Shown here: in pieces, positions 1 through 8,114 of the stretch | How the letters are laid out: every line of letters starts with the position of its first letter | Numbering within the stretch: position 1 is the stretch's first letter | Notes under the pieces: generated by a model | Database searches by the model: none | What the model was told of the DNA's origin: nothing | Seen by the model: the letters and a program-made list of their open reading frames with translations, nothing else | From: Actinobacillus lignieresii | GTDB lineage: Bacteria > Pseudomonadota > Gammaproteobacteria > Enterobacterales > Pasteurellaceae | DNA: 64,000 nt | Reading direction: 5' to 3' | Assembly: GCF_900444945.1 (NCBI RefSeq) | Contig: NZ_UFRM01000001.1 | Location: 196,501-260,500 of the forward strand | Translations under genes and position numbers: made by a program

Positions 1-323
1 CAATGGACGGCGTTGCCGAGCCGGAAGTGAAGGTGGCATTGATTCACGAAGATATGTGTATCGGCTGTACCAAATGTATTCAAGCCTGTCCGGTTGATGC
101 GATTATCGGTACCAATAAAGCGATGCACACGGTCATTCCCGATTTATGTACCGGTTGCGAATTATGTGTCGCGCCTTGCCCGACAAATTGTATTGAAATG
201 GTAAAACAACAAACGACAACCAAAACGTGGAATTGGCAATTTGACGAGAATTTAGTCATTCCGGTGGTAAATACGACAGAGTTACAGAAAAAATTGGTGA
301 TTGGCGGAGGTAAAAATGAGTAA
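1..323 (+). CDS. rnfB: RnfB/RsxB, iron-sulfur subunit of Rnf electron transport complex (5' partial)
   Basis: C-terminal part of the ferredoxin-like subunit of the membrane Rnf/Rsx complex, which passes electrons between NADH and low-potential carriers coupled to ion movement (and in E. coli helps reset SoxR). Two typical 4Fe-4S cluster motifs are visible, [12 protein letters not shown] and [12 protein letters not shown]. The reading frame is open from the window edge, so the ATG at position 3 is internal and the true start lies upstream. The stop TAA at 321-323 overlaps the rnfC start (ATG at 316), which indicates translational coupling. The end of the gene and the operon context (C, D, G, E follow) make the identification firm. 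Confidence 0.95.
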   Translation, partial: MDGVAEPEVKVALIHEDMCIGCTKCIQACPVDAIIGTNKAMHTVIPDLCTGCELCVAPCPTNCIEMVKQQTTTKTWNWQFDENLVIPVVNTTELQKKLVIGGGKNE

Positions 324-2628
324 TGCGATAGAGGTATTGGATCGTATTCGCCAAGGCAACCGATCCGGAGAATTATGGCAATTCCCGGGCGGGATTCACC
401 CGATGCAAAATAAAAAGCAATCGAATCAAAAACCGATTCGCAGTTTGCATTTGCCTAAATTTTTCTATGTACCGGTTGTGCAACATTCGGGTTGGGCGGG
501 CGAACTTTTGGTTAAAGTCGGTGATAACGTATTAAAAGGACAGCCGCTGACCAAAGGCGATAACTATCGCCAGTTACCGGTACACGCACCGACATCGGGC
601 ACGGTTATCGGTATCGAGCCTTATGTGTCGGCACATCCGTCCGGTTTACCCGAGATTACCGTGATTATTGAAACGGACGGTAAAGACGAATGGATTGAAC
701 GCCGACCGATTGACGATTTTTTAACGCTGACAAGCGGTCAAATTATCGAAAAAGTTTACCAATACGGCATTGCCGGTTTGGGCGGTGCGGTATTCCCGAC
801 CGCTTCAAAACTCAGCCTAGCGGATAAGCGTTGCAAAGTATTGATTATCAACGGTGCGGAGTGCGAGCCGTATATTACTTGTGACGACCGTTTAATGCAG
901 GATTATACCCACGAGTTTCTTGAGGGGATTCGTATTTTGCGTTACGTGCTACGTCCGGAAGAAGTGGTGTTAGCGATTGAGGATAATAAACCGCAGGCGA
1001 TCCAAGCGGTAGAAAAAGCCTTAAAAGGTTCGAACGATATTACGTTACGAGTCATCCCGACTATTTATCCGTCCGGTGCAAGCGATCAATTAGTTCAGGT
1101 ATTAACCGGTTTGGAAATTCCGCAAGGCAAACGTTCGATTGAAATGGGCATTGTGATGCACAATGTCGGAACGGTGTTTGCGGTTAAACGTGCGGTAATG
1201 GACGATGAACCGTTAATTGAACGCGTGGTAACACTAACCGGCGATAAAATTCGCAATAAAGGCAATGTGTGGGCAAGACTCGGAACGCCGATTCAACATT
1301 TATTGGAGCAGGTCGATTATCAAGCGGACAGCCGTTTTCCGGTGTTTTTAGGCGGACCGATGACCGGTTTTATTTTGCAATCCTTACAAGCGCCGATTAC
1401 CAAAACGGCAAACTGTATTATTGCGCCGGATCATTTTGAATACGCGCCGCCGGAGCCTGAGCGCAGCTGTATTCGTTGTTCAAGTTGCTCGGATGCTTGT
1501 CCGGTCGGGTTACTGCCGCAACAGCTTTACTGGTATGCACGCTCGGAAGATCACGATAAGTCAAAAGAATACCATTTGGATGCCTGTATCGAATGCGGTG
1601 TCTGCGCTTACGTTTGCCCGAGTTATATTCCGCTGATTCAATATTTTCGCCAAGAAAAGGCAAAAATAACGGAAATCGAAGAAAAAGCGAAAAAAGCGGA
1701 AGAGGCGAAAGCTCGTTTTGAAGCGAGAGAAGCTCGCTTGCAAAAAGAAAAAGACGCTCGAACTGCACGTATCGCGCAAGCGGCGGATAAACGCCGAGAA
1801 GAAATAGCAAATTCTGCCGGTGAAGATCCGGTAGCCGCTGCTTTGGCTCGAATCAAAGCAAAAAAAGCGGAAGCACAAACTGCAGAGCCTGTACAAGCTA
1901 AAGCAAACGGCGAGCCGGATAATAGCGAATTAATGGCACAACGCCGAGCAAGACGTTTGGCAAAACATGCCGAAGTTAAAAATGAAGTAAATGACAATCT
2001 TTCTATCAATACTGTGCAGCAAGTAGAAGAGACTGATCCTAAGAAAGCTGCGGTTGCTGCCGCATTAGCGCGTGCAAGAGCGAAAAAAGCAGCTCAAGCG
2101 CCGGAACAAGCGGTTGAAAATACCGGAAAAGTTGCAACCGCAACAGAAGCGGAAGATCCGCGTAAAGCGGCGGTCGCGGCAGCGTTAGCCAGAGCCAAAG
2201 CGAAAAAAGCAGCGCAACAAGCCGATCAGCAAGAACAGGCGCAAGCGGGCGAAAATGCCGAAAAAGTTGCAACCGCAACAGAGGCGGAAGACTCACGTAA
2301 AGCCGCGGTCGCAGCAGCATTAGCCAGAGCCAAAGCGAAAAAAGCGACACAACAAGCCGATCAGCAAGAACAGGAACAAGCGGTCGAAAATGCCGAAAAA
2401 GTTGTAACCGCAACAGAAACGGAAGACCCGCGTAAAGCAACGGTCGCAGCAGCGTTAGCCAGAGCGAAAGCGAAGAAAGCGGCACAACAATCCGCTGAAC
2501 AAGCGGTCGAAAATGCCGAAAAAGTTGTAACGGCAACTGAAGCGGAAGACCCACGTAAGGCGGCAGTCGCGGCGGCAATTGCTAGAGCGAAAGCGAAAAA
2601 AATGAGTCAAGGGTTATCAAATGACTAA
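316..2628 (+). CDS. rnfC: RnfC/RsxC, NADH-binding subunit of Rnf complex, with long Ala/Lys repeat tail
   Basis: Peripheral subunit of the Rnf complex, expected to bind NADH/FMN and feed electrons to RnfB. The start is ATG 316, placed by the GGAGG at 306-310; a TTG five codons upstream is in frame but would put the ribosome site inside the gene. The N-terminal half is the conserved NuoF-like and SLBB part. Two 4Fe-4S motifs follow, [12 protein letters not shown] (about residues 385-396) and [12 protein letters not shown] (about 424-435). After about residue 445 comes a coiled, charged [16 protein letters not shown] segment, then five near-identical units of the type [18 protein letters not shown] to the end. 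The length of 770 aa reflects this variable tail, which is common but of varying length in gammaproteobacterial RnfC. The stop overlaps the next gene by 8 nt. Confidence 0.95.
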   Translation: MSNAIEVLDRIRQGNRSGELWQFPGGIHPMQNKKQSNQKPIRSLHLPKFFYVPVVQHSGWAGELLVKVGDNVLKGQPLTKGDNYRQLPVHAPTSGTVIGIEPYVSAHPSGLPEITVIIETDGKDEWIERRPIDDFLTLTSGQIIEKVYQYGIAGLGGAVFPTASKLSLADKRCKVLIINGAECEPYITCDDRLMQDYTHEFLEGIRILRYVLRPEEVVLAIEDNKPQAIQAVEKALKGSNDITLRVIPTIYPSGASDQLVQVLTGLEIPQGKRSIEMGIVMHNVGTVFAVKRAVMDDEPLIERVVTLTGDKIRNKGNVWARLGTPIQHLLEQVDYQADSRFPVFLGGPMTGFILQSLQAPITKTANCIIAPDHFEYAPPEPERSCIRCSSCSDACPVGLLPQQLYWYARSEDHDKSKEYHLDACIECGVCAYVCPSYIPLIQYFRQEKAKITEIEEKAKKAEEAKARFEAREARLQKEKDARTARIAQAADKRREEIANSAGEDPVAAALARIKAKKAEAQTAEPVQAKANGEPDNSELMAQRRARRLAKHAEVKNEVNDNLSINTVQQVEETDPKKAAVAAALARARAKKAAQAPEQAVENTGKVATATEAEDPRKAAVAAALARAKAKKAAQQADQQEQAQAGENAEKVATATEAEDSRKAAVAAALARAKAKKATQQADQQEQEQAVENAEKVVTATETEDPRKATVAAALARAKAKKAAQQSAEQAVENAEKVVTATEAEDPRKAAVAAAIARAKAKKMSQGLSND
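2035..2610 (+). repeat. Five tandem 120-135 bp repeats coding the RnfC tail, containing uptake words
   Basis: The five copies of the block beginning D-P/S-R/K-K-A start at about 2035, 2155, 2290, 2425 and 2548, giving periods of 120, 135, 135 and 123 bp. Linkers between blocks read mostly QADQQEQ, then QAVENAEKV, then TATEAED. The codons for EQAV are GAACAAGCGGTT or GAACAAGCGGTC, so the exact nine-base uptake word ACAAGCGGT occurs in three linkers (near 2106, 2375 and 2498). A weaker sixth relative of the block lies upstream at about residues 505-520 of the protein ([14 protein letters not shown]). Confidence 0.9.
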
Positions 2629-3265
2629 TTTATTCGACAGCTTATTGCCGCCTTTTCCTTGGTCATTCTTATTTATTCAAGATTTGATCGGCACGATCGT
2701 GTTTGCCGTATCCGGGGCAATTGCGGCTCGACAACATAAAATGGATATTTTCGGTATGTTCATTTTAGCGTTTGTGACCGGTGTCGGCGGCGGTACGTTG
2801 CGTGATGTGATGATCGGCAGTACGCCGGTTTTTTGGATGAAGCAACCGATTTATGTTTTGATGATCACTCTTGCGGTAATTATCACTGCGGTTTTTAAAA
2901 ATAATTTCAGTAAAAAAGAGTGGCAAACCGGTTTACTGATTTTCGATGCGATTGGTTTGGGTGTGTTTACTGTTATTGGGGTGCAAAAAGGCTTGGATTT
3001 CGGCTTACATCCGTTGATTGCGATTGCATTAGGCGGAATGACCGGCTGTTTCGGCGGCGTGATTCGAGATATTCTACGTAATGAAGTGCCGATTGTGTTA
3101 CAAAAAGAAGTATATGTCACGGCAAGTCTTATCGGCGGTGTGATTTTTGTGTTGTTCTATTCCGCCGGCGTTGAAAGCCGCTGGGTAGATATTGCCACGG
3201 TCGTTACCGTGATTGTGATACGTTTATTAGCGATTCGATTTAATTTAAATTTACCGAGAATTTAA
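2621..3265 (+). CDS. TRIC/UPF0126 (YadS-type) membrane protein inserted in the rnf operon
   Basis: Small membrane protein of 214 aa with about seven hydrophobic segments. It shows the duplicated signature of the UPF0126/TRIC family: [13 protein letters not shown] near residue 57 and [14 protein letters not shown] near residue 143, each closing a three-helix half. Members are described as trimeric cation channels or, in some annotations, glycine transporters; the substrate of this one cannot be read from sequence. The ATG at 2621 lies inside the rnfC stop region (8-nt overlap) and rnfD follows after about 20 nt, so it is co-transcribed with rnf. In E. coli, rsxC is followed directly by rsxD, so the insertion is notable. 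A role in charge balancing for the ion-coupled Rnf complex is only a guess. Confidence 0.85.
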   Translation: MTNLFDSLLPPFPWSFLFIQDLIGTIVFAVSGAIAARQHKMDIFGMFILAFVTGVGGGTLRDVMIGSTPVFWMKQPIYVLMITLAVIITAVFKNNFSKKEWQTGLLIFDAIGLGVFTVIGVQKGLDFGLHPLIAIALGGMTGCFGGVIRDILRNEVPIVLQKEVYVTASLIGGVIFVLFYSAGVESRWVDIATVVTVIVIRLLAIRFNLNLPRI

Positions 3266-3284
3266 ACGGGAAAGGAATGATTTG

Positions 3285-4331
3285 ATGTTTAAAATGGTGA
3301 GTTCTCCCCATACCCATTCGTCCAATTTAACGGCGAAATTTATGCTATGGGTTATGGTTGCAATGTTACCCGCGTTGGGGATGCAAGCGTATTTTTTCGG
3401 TTATGGTGTTTTTATTCAAGTTTTTATCGCACTGTTGTTGGCGGTAGCGATTGAAATCGCTATTGCAAAATTGCGTCGAAAACCGACCGCTTTTTATGTT
3501 GCGGATTTAAGCGGTGTATTAACTGCGCTGATTTTAGCCATGTCGATTCCGCCTTATGCGCCTTATTGGATCATTGTAATCGGGATCATTGTGGCGTTAT
3601 TACTGGCGAAGCATTCCTACGGCGGTTTAGGGCAGAATTTATTTAATCCGGCAATGGTTGCTTATGCGTTATTATTGGTTTCGTTTCCGGTACAAATGAC
3701 CGGCTGGCTTGTACCGATTGATTTATTAAACGAACCGCCGACATTCGGCGATGCTATTTCGTTAGTGTTTTCCGGCGTAACCAGTGACGGCTTTAGCGTA
3801 CATCAATTACTGGGCAGTGTGGACGGTATCGCACAAGCCACGCCGCTCGACAGCGCCAAAACCAGTATGCAGAAATTAGGCGTAGAAGGCGTATTACAAT
3901 CGCCGATTTTTAGCGGCTTGTTCGCAAACGGTTGGTGGCAAATTAATTTGGCGTTTCTTGCCGGCGGTTTGTTGCTAATTTATAAACGCATTATTCACTG
4001 GCAAATTCCGGCGGCGATGTTAGGGATGTTTGCTTTATTGAGCGGGCTAACCGATTTATTGTTACCGCATACTCACTTAAATGTCGTTAGCCAGCTTTTT
4101 AGCGGTGCAATGATGTTCGGCGCTTTCTTTATTGCAACCGATCCGGTTACTGCTTCGATTACGCCTCGCGGTAAATTGATTTTCGGCGGCTTAATCGGTT
4201 TATTTGTGTACTTAATCCGTTATTACGGCAATTATCCGGATGCGGTGGCGTTTTCGGTATTATTGGCAAATATTTGCGTGCCGTTAATTGACCATTACAC
4301 TCAACCACGATTATATGGAAGCGGAAGATAA
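3285..4331 (+). CDS. rnfD: RnfD/RsxD, flavinylated membrane subunit of Rnf complex
   Basis: Integral membrane subunit related to NqrB, with roughly nine to ten hydrophobic helices in 348 aa, matching the usual family length. The motif GIAQATPLD places the threonine expected to carry covalent FMN at about residue 186. The family signature [13 protein letters not shown] is present near residue 110. The chosen ATG at 3285 is preceded by AAAGGA at 3271-3276; a TTG one codon earlier is possible. The TAA stop overlaps the rnfG start by one base (TAATG), so translation is coupled. Confidence 0.95.
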   Translation: MFKMVSSPHTHSSNLTAKFMLWVMVAMLPALGMQAYFFGYGVFIQVFIALLLAVAIEIAIAKLRRKPTAFYVADLSGVLTALILAMSIPPYAPYWIIVIGIIVALLLAKHSYGGLGQNLFNPAMVAYALLLVSFPVQMTGWLVPIDLLNEPPTFGDAISLVFSGVTSDGFSVHQLLGSVDGIAQATPLDSAKTSMQKLGVEGVLQSPIFSGLFANGWWQINLAFLAGGLLLIYKRIIHWQIPAAMLGMFALLSGLTDLLLPHTHLNVVSQLFSGAMMFGAFFIATDPVTASITPRGKLIFGGLIGLFVYLIRYYGNYPDAVAFSVLLANICVPLIDHYTQPRLYGSGR

Positions 4332-4963
4332 TGAATACCTCAAAAATTACCGTTAAGTATGCGTTATTACTAGGCGCGATTGCGCTTATTTGCACTGCCG
4401 TTTCGACCGGTGTTTATTTGCTCACCAAAGGACGGATTGATGAAGTCACGGCGGCTCAACAGCGCCAATTCTTACAAGAAGTTGTGCCTGCGAGCCATTT
4501 TGATAATGATTTGCTAGGCTCTTGTAAAATAGTGAACTTACCGAACGCACCTTATTTAAATCGCATCTATATTGCAAAAAAATCGGAAAATTTGACCGCT
4601 TATGCGATTCAAGCGACGGCACCGGACGGTTATTCAGGCAATATTGTTTTGTTGATGGGCGTTCAACCGGACGGCAAAGTGCTTGGCGTACGGACGTTAG
4701 AACATAAAGAAACGCCGGGATTGGGCGATAAAATTGAAACACGTGTTTCAAATTGGATTTTGTCGTTTAGCGGCAAGTTATTTAGCCTAGAAAATGAATC
4801 GTTATGGGCGGTAAAAAAAGACGGCGGTCAGTTTGACCAATTTACCGGTGCGACTATTACTCCTCGTGCGGTAGTGAATAATGTGCGCCAAAGCGCAAAA
4901 TGGGTCGTCACGGAATTAGCAAAATCTCCCGAACAATTAGAAACTTTTGCAAGCTGTAAATAA
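4331..4963 (+). CDS. rnfG: RnfG/RsxG, periplasmic FMN-binding subunit of Rnf complex
   Basis: Single-span protein: an N-terminal hydrophobic segment (about residues 9-30) anchors a periplasmic FMN-binding domain. The motif TGATIT near residue 173 contains Thr175, the residue expected to be linked to FMN by the ApbE flavin transferase. The conserved [12 protein letters not shown] stretch lies near residue 121. The length of 210 aa agrees with the family. It sits in the standard order D-G-E and starts on the last base of the rnfD stop codon. Confidence 0.95.
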   Translation: MNTSKITVKYALLLGAIALICTAVSTGVYLLTKGRIDEVTAAQQRQFLQEVVPASHFDNDLLGSCKIVNLPNAPYLNRIYIAKKSENLTAYAIQATAPDGYSGNIVLLMGVQPDGKVLGVRTLEHKETPGLGDKIETRVSNWILSFSGKLFSLENESLWAVKKDGGQFDQFTGATITPRAVVNNVRQSAKWVVTELAKSPEQLETFASCK

Positions 4964-4974
4964 GAAAGAATTGT

Positions 4975-5661
4975 ATGAATACTGAGAATCAAATTCCGGT
5001 GACGGAAATCGATACCACAACGCCGGCGGAACCGTCAATTTGGCGTAATTTGCTTGCTGAAGGCGTGTGGAAAAATAACGGTGCTTTAGTGCAGCTGTTA
5101 GGGCTTTGTCCGTTATTGGCGGTATCAAATAATGTGACTAATGCGCTCGGACTCGGTTTGGCGACCTTATTAGTGCTGGTTTGTACGAATACTATGGTGT
5201 CGTTATTCCGTAAATTTACTCCGAACGATATTCGTATTCCGATTTATGTGATGGTGATTGCCACCGTGGTAACGGCGGTTCAATTATTAATGAATGCCTT
5301 TGCTTATCCGGTTTATCAATCGCTTGGTATTTTTATTCCGCTGATTGTAACTAACTGTATCGTCATCGGACGGGCGGAAGCTTTTGCGTCTAAAAACTCG
5401 GTAGCGCATTCCGCTTTTGACGGCTTTGCCATGGGGCTTGGCATGACGTTAAGCCTTGTGGCGTTAGGTGCAATGCGTGAACTGATTGGTAACGGTACGT
5501 TATTTGACGGCTTGGATTTATTACTGGGCGATTGGGCGAAATCTTTACGAATTGATGTGTTACACTTAGACTCGGGTTTATTACTGGCAATTTTACCTCC
5601 CGGTGCATTTATTGGGCTTGGGGTCATTTTGGCGGTAAAGAATTTGATTGATAAGAAATAG
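4975..5661 (+). CDS. rnfE: RnfE/RsxE, membrane subunit of Rnf complex
   Basis: Integral membrane subunit related to NqrD, 228 aa with about six helices. Recognisable family stretches are [19 protein letters not shown] near residue 42 and [19 protein letters not shown] near residue 121, the latter with the cysteine that in NqrD/RnfE coordinates an iron centre between subunits. It begins 11 nt after the rnfG stop and closes the rnf block. In E. coli the operon continues to nth; here lpxM follows instead after only 8 nt. Confidence 0.95.
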   Translation: MNTENQIPVTEIDTTTPAEPSIWRNLLAEGVWKNNGALVQLLGLCPLLAVSNNVTNALGLGLATLLVLVCTNTMVSLFRKFTPNDIRIPIYVMVIATVVTAVQLLMNAFAYPVYQSLGIFIPLIVTNCIVIGRAEAFASKNSVAHSAFDGFAMGLGMTLSLVALGAMRELIGNGTLFDGLDLLLGDWAKSLRIDVLHLDSGLLLAILPPGAFIGLGVILAVKNLIDKK

Positions 5662-5669
5662 AGAACCGA

Positions 5670-6626
5670 ATGGCAGAACGAATTACAGCCCGAGAAGGGT
5701 ATGAACATAAATTTTTAAAGGAATTTTTGTATCCGAAATATTGGGGCGTATGGCTTGGTGTTTTGGCGCTGGTCGTTTTGGCTTATGTGCCGGCTCGTTT
5801 ACGTGATAAATTAGCCGTTTTTGTCGGAAGAGTAGTCAAAAATTACTTAAAGAAAAAAGGCAAAAAGCAATATCATCGTGCGGATACAAACTTACGTTAT
5901 TGCTTTCCGAATTGGTCCGAACAGCAGCGTGAACAAGTGATTGAGCGAATGTTTATTACCGTAGCACAAACTATGCTGGGGATTGGTGAAATCGCAATTC
6001 GTTCGGTAAAACATTTACAACGGCGTAGTGAATTTTTAGGTTTAGCGCATCTGCAACAAGCTAAACAAGACGGTAAGAATATTATTTTGCTTGTGCCGCA
6101 TACGTGGGCGATTGACGCTTCAGGTATTATTCTGCATACGCACGGAATGCCAATGGTTTCAATGTACAACCCTCACCGAAACGCATTGGTTGATTGGCTT
6201 TGGAATGCAACGCGCGAACGTTTCGGCGGAAAAATGCATACACGCCAAAACGGTATTAAACCGTTTCTAAACGATGTGCGTAAAGGAAATATGGGCTATT
6301 TTTTACCTGACGAGGATTTCGGCGAAGAATTAAGCGTTTATGCCGATTTCTTTGCGACGGAAAAAGCCACCCTACCGGGGCTGAATAAAATGGCTCGTGT
6401 CGCTAATGCGGAAGTGATTCCGATGTTTCCGATTTACAATGCGGAAAAGAGCCTATATCAAATGGAAATTTTGCCGGCGTTGGAATTTTCCGGTGACCCG
6501 GTGCAATCCGCCCGAGAAATGAATAAAGTGATTGAGTATTTTGTGACGAAAAATCCGGAGCAATACGTATGGATTTTACGTTTACTCAAAACCCGCCGAA
6601 ACGGCGAGGATATTTATAAACGCTAG
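5670..6626 (+). CDS. lpxM: LpxM (MsbB)-like lipid A late acyltransferase
   Basis: Adds the last secondary acyl chain (usually myristate) to Kdo2-lipid A at the inner membrane. The 318-aa protein has an N-terminal membrane segment (about residues 28-45) and the acyltransferase HxxxxD motif as HTWAID, His144 and Asp149. Conserved MYNPHRN and PDEDFG blocks follow. The strong resemblance to MsbB rather than HtrB/LpxL is my reading and could be tested by alignment. It starts 8 nt after rnfE, so it is probably read with rnf, and ends just before a strong terminator. Confidence 0.88.
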   Translation: MAERITAREGYEHKFLKEFLYPKYWGVWLGVLALVVLAYVPARLRDKLAVFVGRVVKNYLKKKGKKQYHRADTNLRYCFPNWSEQQREQVIERMFITVAQTMLGIGEIAIRSVKHLQRRSEFLGLAHLQQAKQDGKNIILLVPHTWAIDASGIILHTHGMPMVSMYNPHRNALVDWLWNATRERFGGKMHTRQNGIKPFLNDVRKGNMGYFLPDEDFGEELSVYADFFATEKATLPGLNKMARVANAEVIPMFPIYNAEKSLYQMEILPALEFSGDPVQSAREMNKVIEYFVTKNPEQYVWILRLLKTRRNGEDIYKR

Positions 6627-6640
6627 TATTGAACGATGAT

Positions 6641-6673
6641 AAAAAAACCGAGCGTTTTCGCTCGGTTTTTTTG
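6641..6673 (+). terminator. Rho-independent terminator after lpxM
   Basis: An A-rich arm and CCGAGCG pair with CGCTCGG around a TTTT loop, followed by a run of seven T. The A/T symmetry means it could also end the convergent amidohydrolase transcript from the other side. Confidence 0.9.
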
Positions 6674-6686
6674 TCGTATGAGAGGG

Positions 6687-7673
6687 TTAGAGTAAACCTA
6701 ATACTTTTCTGCCGTTAATTGAAGCGATATTCGCCATTTCCTCTAAGTTGGTAAAACGGCAACCGGCTGAAAGTAAGCTCAGTTCTTGCCACATATCGCC
6801 TTCACATAACGGCACCATATAGTCACAGATATTATCGGTACCGATTGCTACGGTAATGCCTTCCGGAATTAACTCGTCCGCCGGTGTAAGTGCGTTGTGG
6901 AACGGTTGTAAGTCTTCTTTACGGCCGCTATCAATCCACGCCATCGGGCAAGCGATAACCATCATTTGCGAATCGCGCATTTTTTGGTAGAGCATTTTGC
7001 GGTATTCTTTCGGATGCGCACCGATAGAAATACCGTGAATCGCAACCACTCGACCTTGCATACCGTGTTCAATCGCCTTATCGCATAATTGTTCGGTTTC
7101 TTTTTCTTTCGGCGTGTTAAATTGGTCCACATGCACGTGTAACATTTTACCGAGCGATTTGGCTTTATCCATTAAGATGTCCATCGCTTCCAAGCCTTTG
7201 CCGTAATCCAATTCGTCGCGATAAGGTAAACCGCCGATCATATCCACCATTTCGGAACCGATATCAAACCATTTTTTAGCGGTAGGCTCGATAACCCCTT
7301 TTAAAGTTTGGTTGGCAAATTTTAAAGCGATATCACTTTTATATACTTCGCGCGCTTTGTGTGCGGCGATAATCGCACGGTCTTCACATACGCCGTCGAT
7401 ATCCACAAAAGTACCGAATGCGGTTACCCCTTGTGAAATCATCAATTCGATAGCTTGAGAAAAACGACGGTAATAGTCATCAACCGTCGAGTTACGTTTC
7501 ACTTCATCCACTAAGTCCCATTTTTGCTGAAGGTTGGCATTTTGATAAATCGCAATTTTTTCCGGCGTCATAGTAAATGCGCGGTCAGCATGGGCATGAG
7601 AATTTACCCAACCGCCTTTTTTAATAATTTCGTCACGAATATGGCTTTTAAGCGTACGAATTAATTGGCTCAT
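6687..7673 (-). CDS. Cytosine-deaminase-like amidohydrolase
   Basis: Metal-dependent hydrolase of the amidohydrolase superfamily, 328 aa. Motifs match the cytosine deaminase branch: HxH at His26/His28 (NSHAHADR), a central LHVHVDQ (His179/His181), His213 in AIHG, and the catalytic Asp280 in GTDN followed by DYMVPLCEGDM, like the CodA region. It is about 100 residues shorter than E. coli CodA because the N-terminal beta domain is mostly missing. The likely substrate is a cytosine-like or other nucleobase ring, but the exact one cannot be read. A PurR-like operator over its promoter supports nucleobase salvage, since E. coli codBA is also under PurR. No permease gene is adjacent. RBS AAGAGG at about 7685-7690. 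Confidence 0.7.
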   Translation of the reverse strand: MSQLIRTLKSHIRDEIIKKGGWVNSHAHADRAFTMTPEKIAIYQNANLQQKWDLVDEVKRNSTVDDYYRRFSQAIELMISQGVTAFGTFVDIDGVCEDRAIIAAHKAREVYKSDIALKFANQTLKGVIEPTAKKWFDIGSEMVDMIGGLPYRDELDYGKGLEAMDILMDKAKSLGKMLHVHVDQFNTPKEKETEQLCDKAIEHGMQGRVVAIHGISIGAHPKEYRKMLYQKMRDSQMMVIACPMAWIDSGRKEDLQPFHNALTPADELIPEGITVAIGTDNICDYMVPLCEGDMWQELSLLSAGCRFTNLEEMANIASINGRKVLGLL

Positions 7674-7718
7674 GTTAATTTATTCCTCTTTACGACTTGT
7701 TTAATTTAGGTAAAAAAA

Positions 7719-7739
7719 AGATCTCTAGCGAGGAGATCT
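7719..7739 (-). terminator. Promoter-proximal terminator in the amidohydrolase leader (second of two)
   Basis: Read on the minus strand, AGATCTC pairs with GAGATCT around a seven-base loop and is followed by at least seven T (7711-7718). It lies about 45 nt before the amidohydrolase start codon and downstream of the predicted promoter, so it would stop most transcripts before the gene unless relieved. Confidence 0.75.
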
Positions 7740-7740
7740 G

Positions 7741-7833
7741 TTAAAAATTGAAATGCCAAAAAAAGAGCCAAGCACCATAGCGATATGATGTTTGGCCTAA
7801 ATGAGTGTTTAAGTATGTTGTAAAGTATTGCAT
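7741..7833 (-). CDS. Candidate leader peptide (30 codons) crossing a terminator
   Basis: Short open frame on the minus strand starting at ATG 7833. The peptide begins MQYFTTYLNTHLG and ends WHFNF, and is rich in Tyr, Phe and Trp. It runs straight through the first terminator hairpin and its T-tract (7758-7796) and stops just before the second one, a geometry like pyrL in front of E. coli pyrBI. The weak point is the ribosome site: the nearest AGGAA (7848-7852) is about 14 nt from the ATG. It may be a chance frame. Confidence 0.3.
   Translation of the reverse strand: MQYFTTYLNTHLGQTSYRYGAWLFFWHFNF
7758..7796 (-). terminator. Promoter-proximal terminator in the amidohydrolase leader (first of two)
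   Basis: Minus-strand hairpin of about 13 pairs with one mismatch (outer arm GCCAA with TTGGC), ending in CTTTTTTT. It lies about 70 nt downstream of the predicted transcription start. It could be an attenuator for the amidohydrolase or the 3' end of a roughly 105-nt small RNA. Confidence 0.75.
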
Positions 7834-7870
7834 ATAAATCTATCTAGTTCCTTTCTGGCACTAGGACTAT

Positions 7871-7899
7871 AGTATAGTCCTTTTATCGGAAGAAAGCAA
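7871..7899 (-). promoter_or_regulatory. Predicted sigma70 promoter for the amidohydrolase leader
   Basis: On the minus strand TTGCTT (7899-7894) and TATACT (7876-7871) are separated by 17 bp, which predicts a start near 7863. The -10 box sits in a perfect 9-1-9 palindrome (7863-7881, AGGACTATA and TATAGTCCT), which may be another operator or chance. Confidence 0.6.
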
Positions 7900-7907
7900 A
7901 CGTTTGC
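7896..7907. promoter_or_regulatory. PurR-like operator
   Basis: The perfect palindrome GCAAACGTTTGC is the core of the PurR consensus and, with its flanks, agrees at 14 of 16 positions with ACGCAAACGTTTGCGT. It overlaps the -35 element of the amidohydrolase promoter, a position fit for repression. Another LacI-family repressor with the same core cannot be excluded. It is also about 60 bp upstream of the thiB riboswitch. Confidence 0.6.
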
Positions 7908-7954
7908 CTTTTGAATTTGCATTATGTTTACGCTTGACTTACAATTGATTCGTT

Positions 7955-8036
7955 CTCATTGGGGTGCTTTACGAAGCTGAGAAATACCATACCCGTAGAA
8001 CCTGATCTGATTAGTATCAGCGTAGGGATTTGAGAT
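7955..8036 (+). ncRNA. TPP (thi-box) riboswitch upstream of thiB
   Basis: Contains the conserved thi-box parts in order: GGGGTGC (7961-7967), CTGAGA (7977-7982), ACCC, then GAACCTGATCTGA and TATCAGCGTAGGGA. Closing stem P1 is formed by CTCAT at the 5' side and the TTTGAG end at about 8030-8035. It would bind thiamine pyrophosphate and lower thiB expression. The sequence of the helices fits the family well, so the call is firm. Confidence 0.95.
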
Positions 8037-8109
8037 ACTTTGATTCTATTTTCTTACAGAAAAAGTATATTTCGCTCAAATCCTTCTATATTATCCGAAT
8101 TTAGAAGGA
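8026..8109 (+). promoter_or_regulatory. thiB: Translational expression platform of the TPP riboswitch
   Basis: GGATTTGAG at the aptamer 3' end (8027-8035) is complementary to CTCAAATCC at 8075-8083. The overlapping segment CCTTCTA (8082-8088) is complementary to TAGAAGG (8102-8108), which contains the thiB ribosome site. With TPP bound, P1 holds the first strand, leaving CCTTCTA free to mask the ribosome site; without TPP the first pairing dominates and the site is open. This mechanism is inferred from the pairings. Confidence 0.65.
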
Positions 8110-8114
8110 CATCT

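Noticed and set aside
301..315. TTG start five codons upstream for rnfC
   Set aside because: GGAGG at 306-310 is right for ATG 316 and would lie within the gene if TTG 301 were used.
2039..2578. Long open frame antisense to the RnfC tail
   Set aside because: It comes from the repetitive Ala/Lys codons of rnfC, has no ribosome site and gives a low-complexity Leu/Pro/Arg protein.
8040..8114. thiB starting at 8040
   Set aside because: This would translate through the riboswitch expression platform and put a non-signal sequence before the signal peptide.
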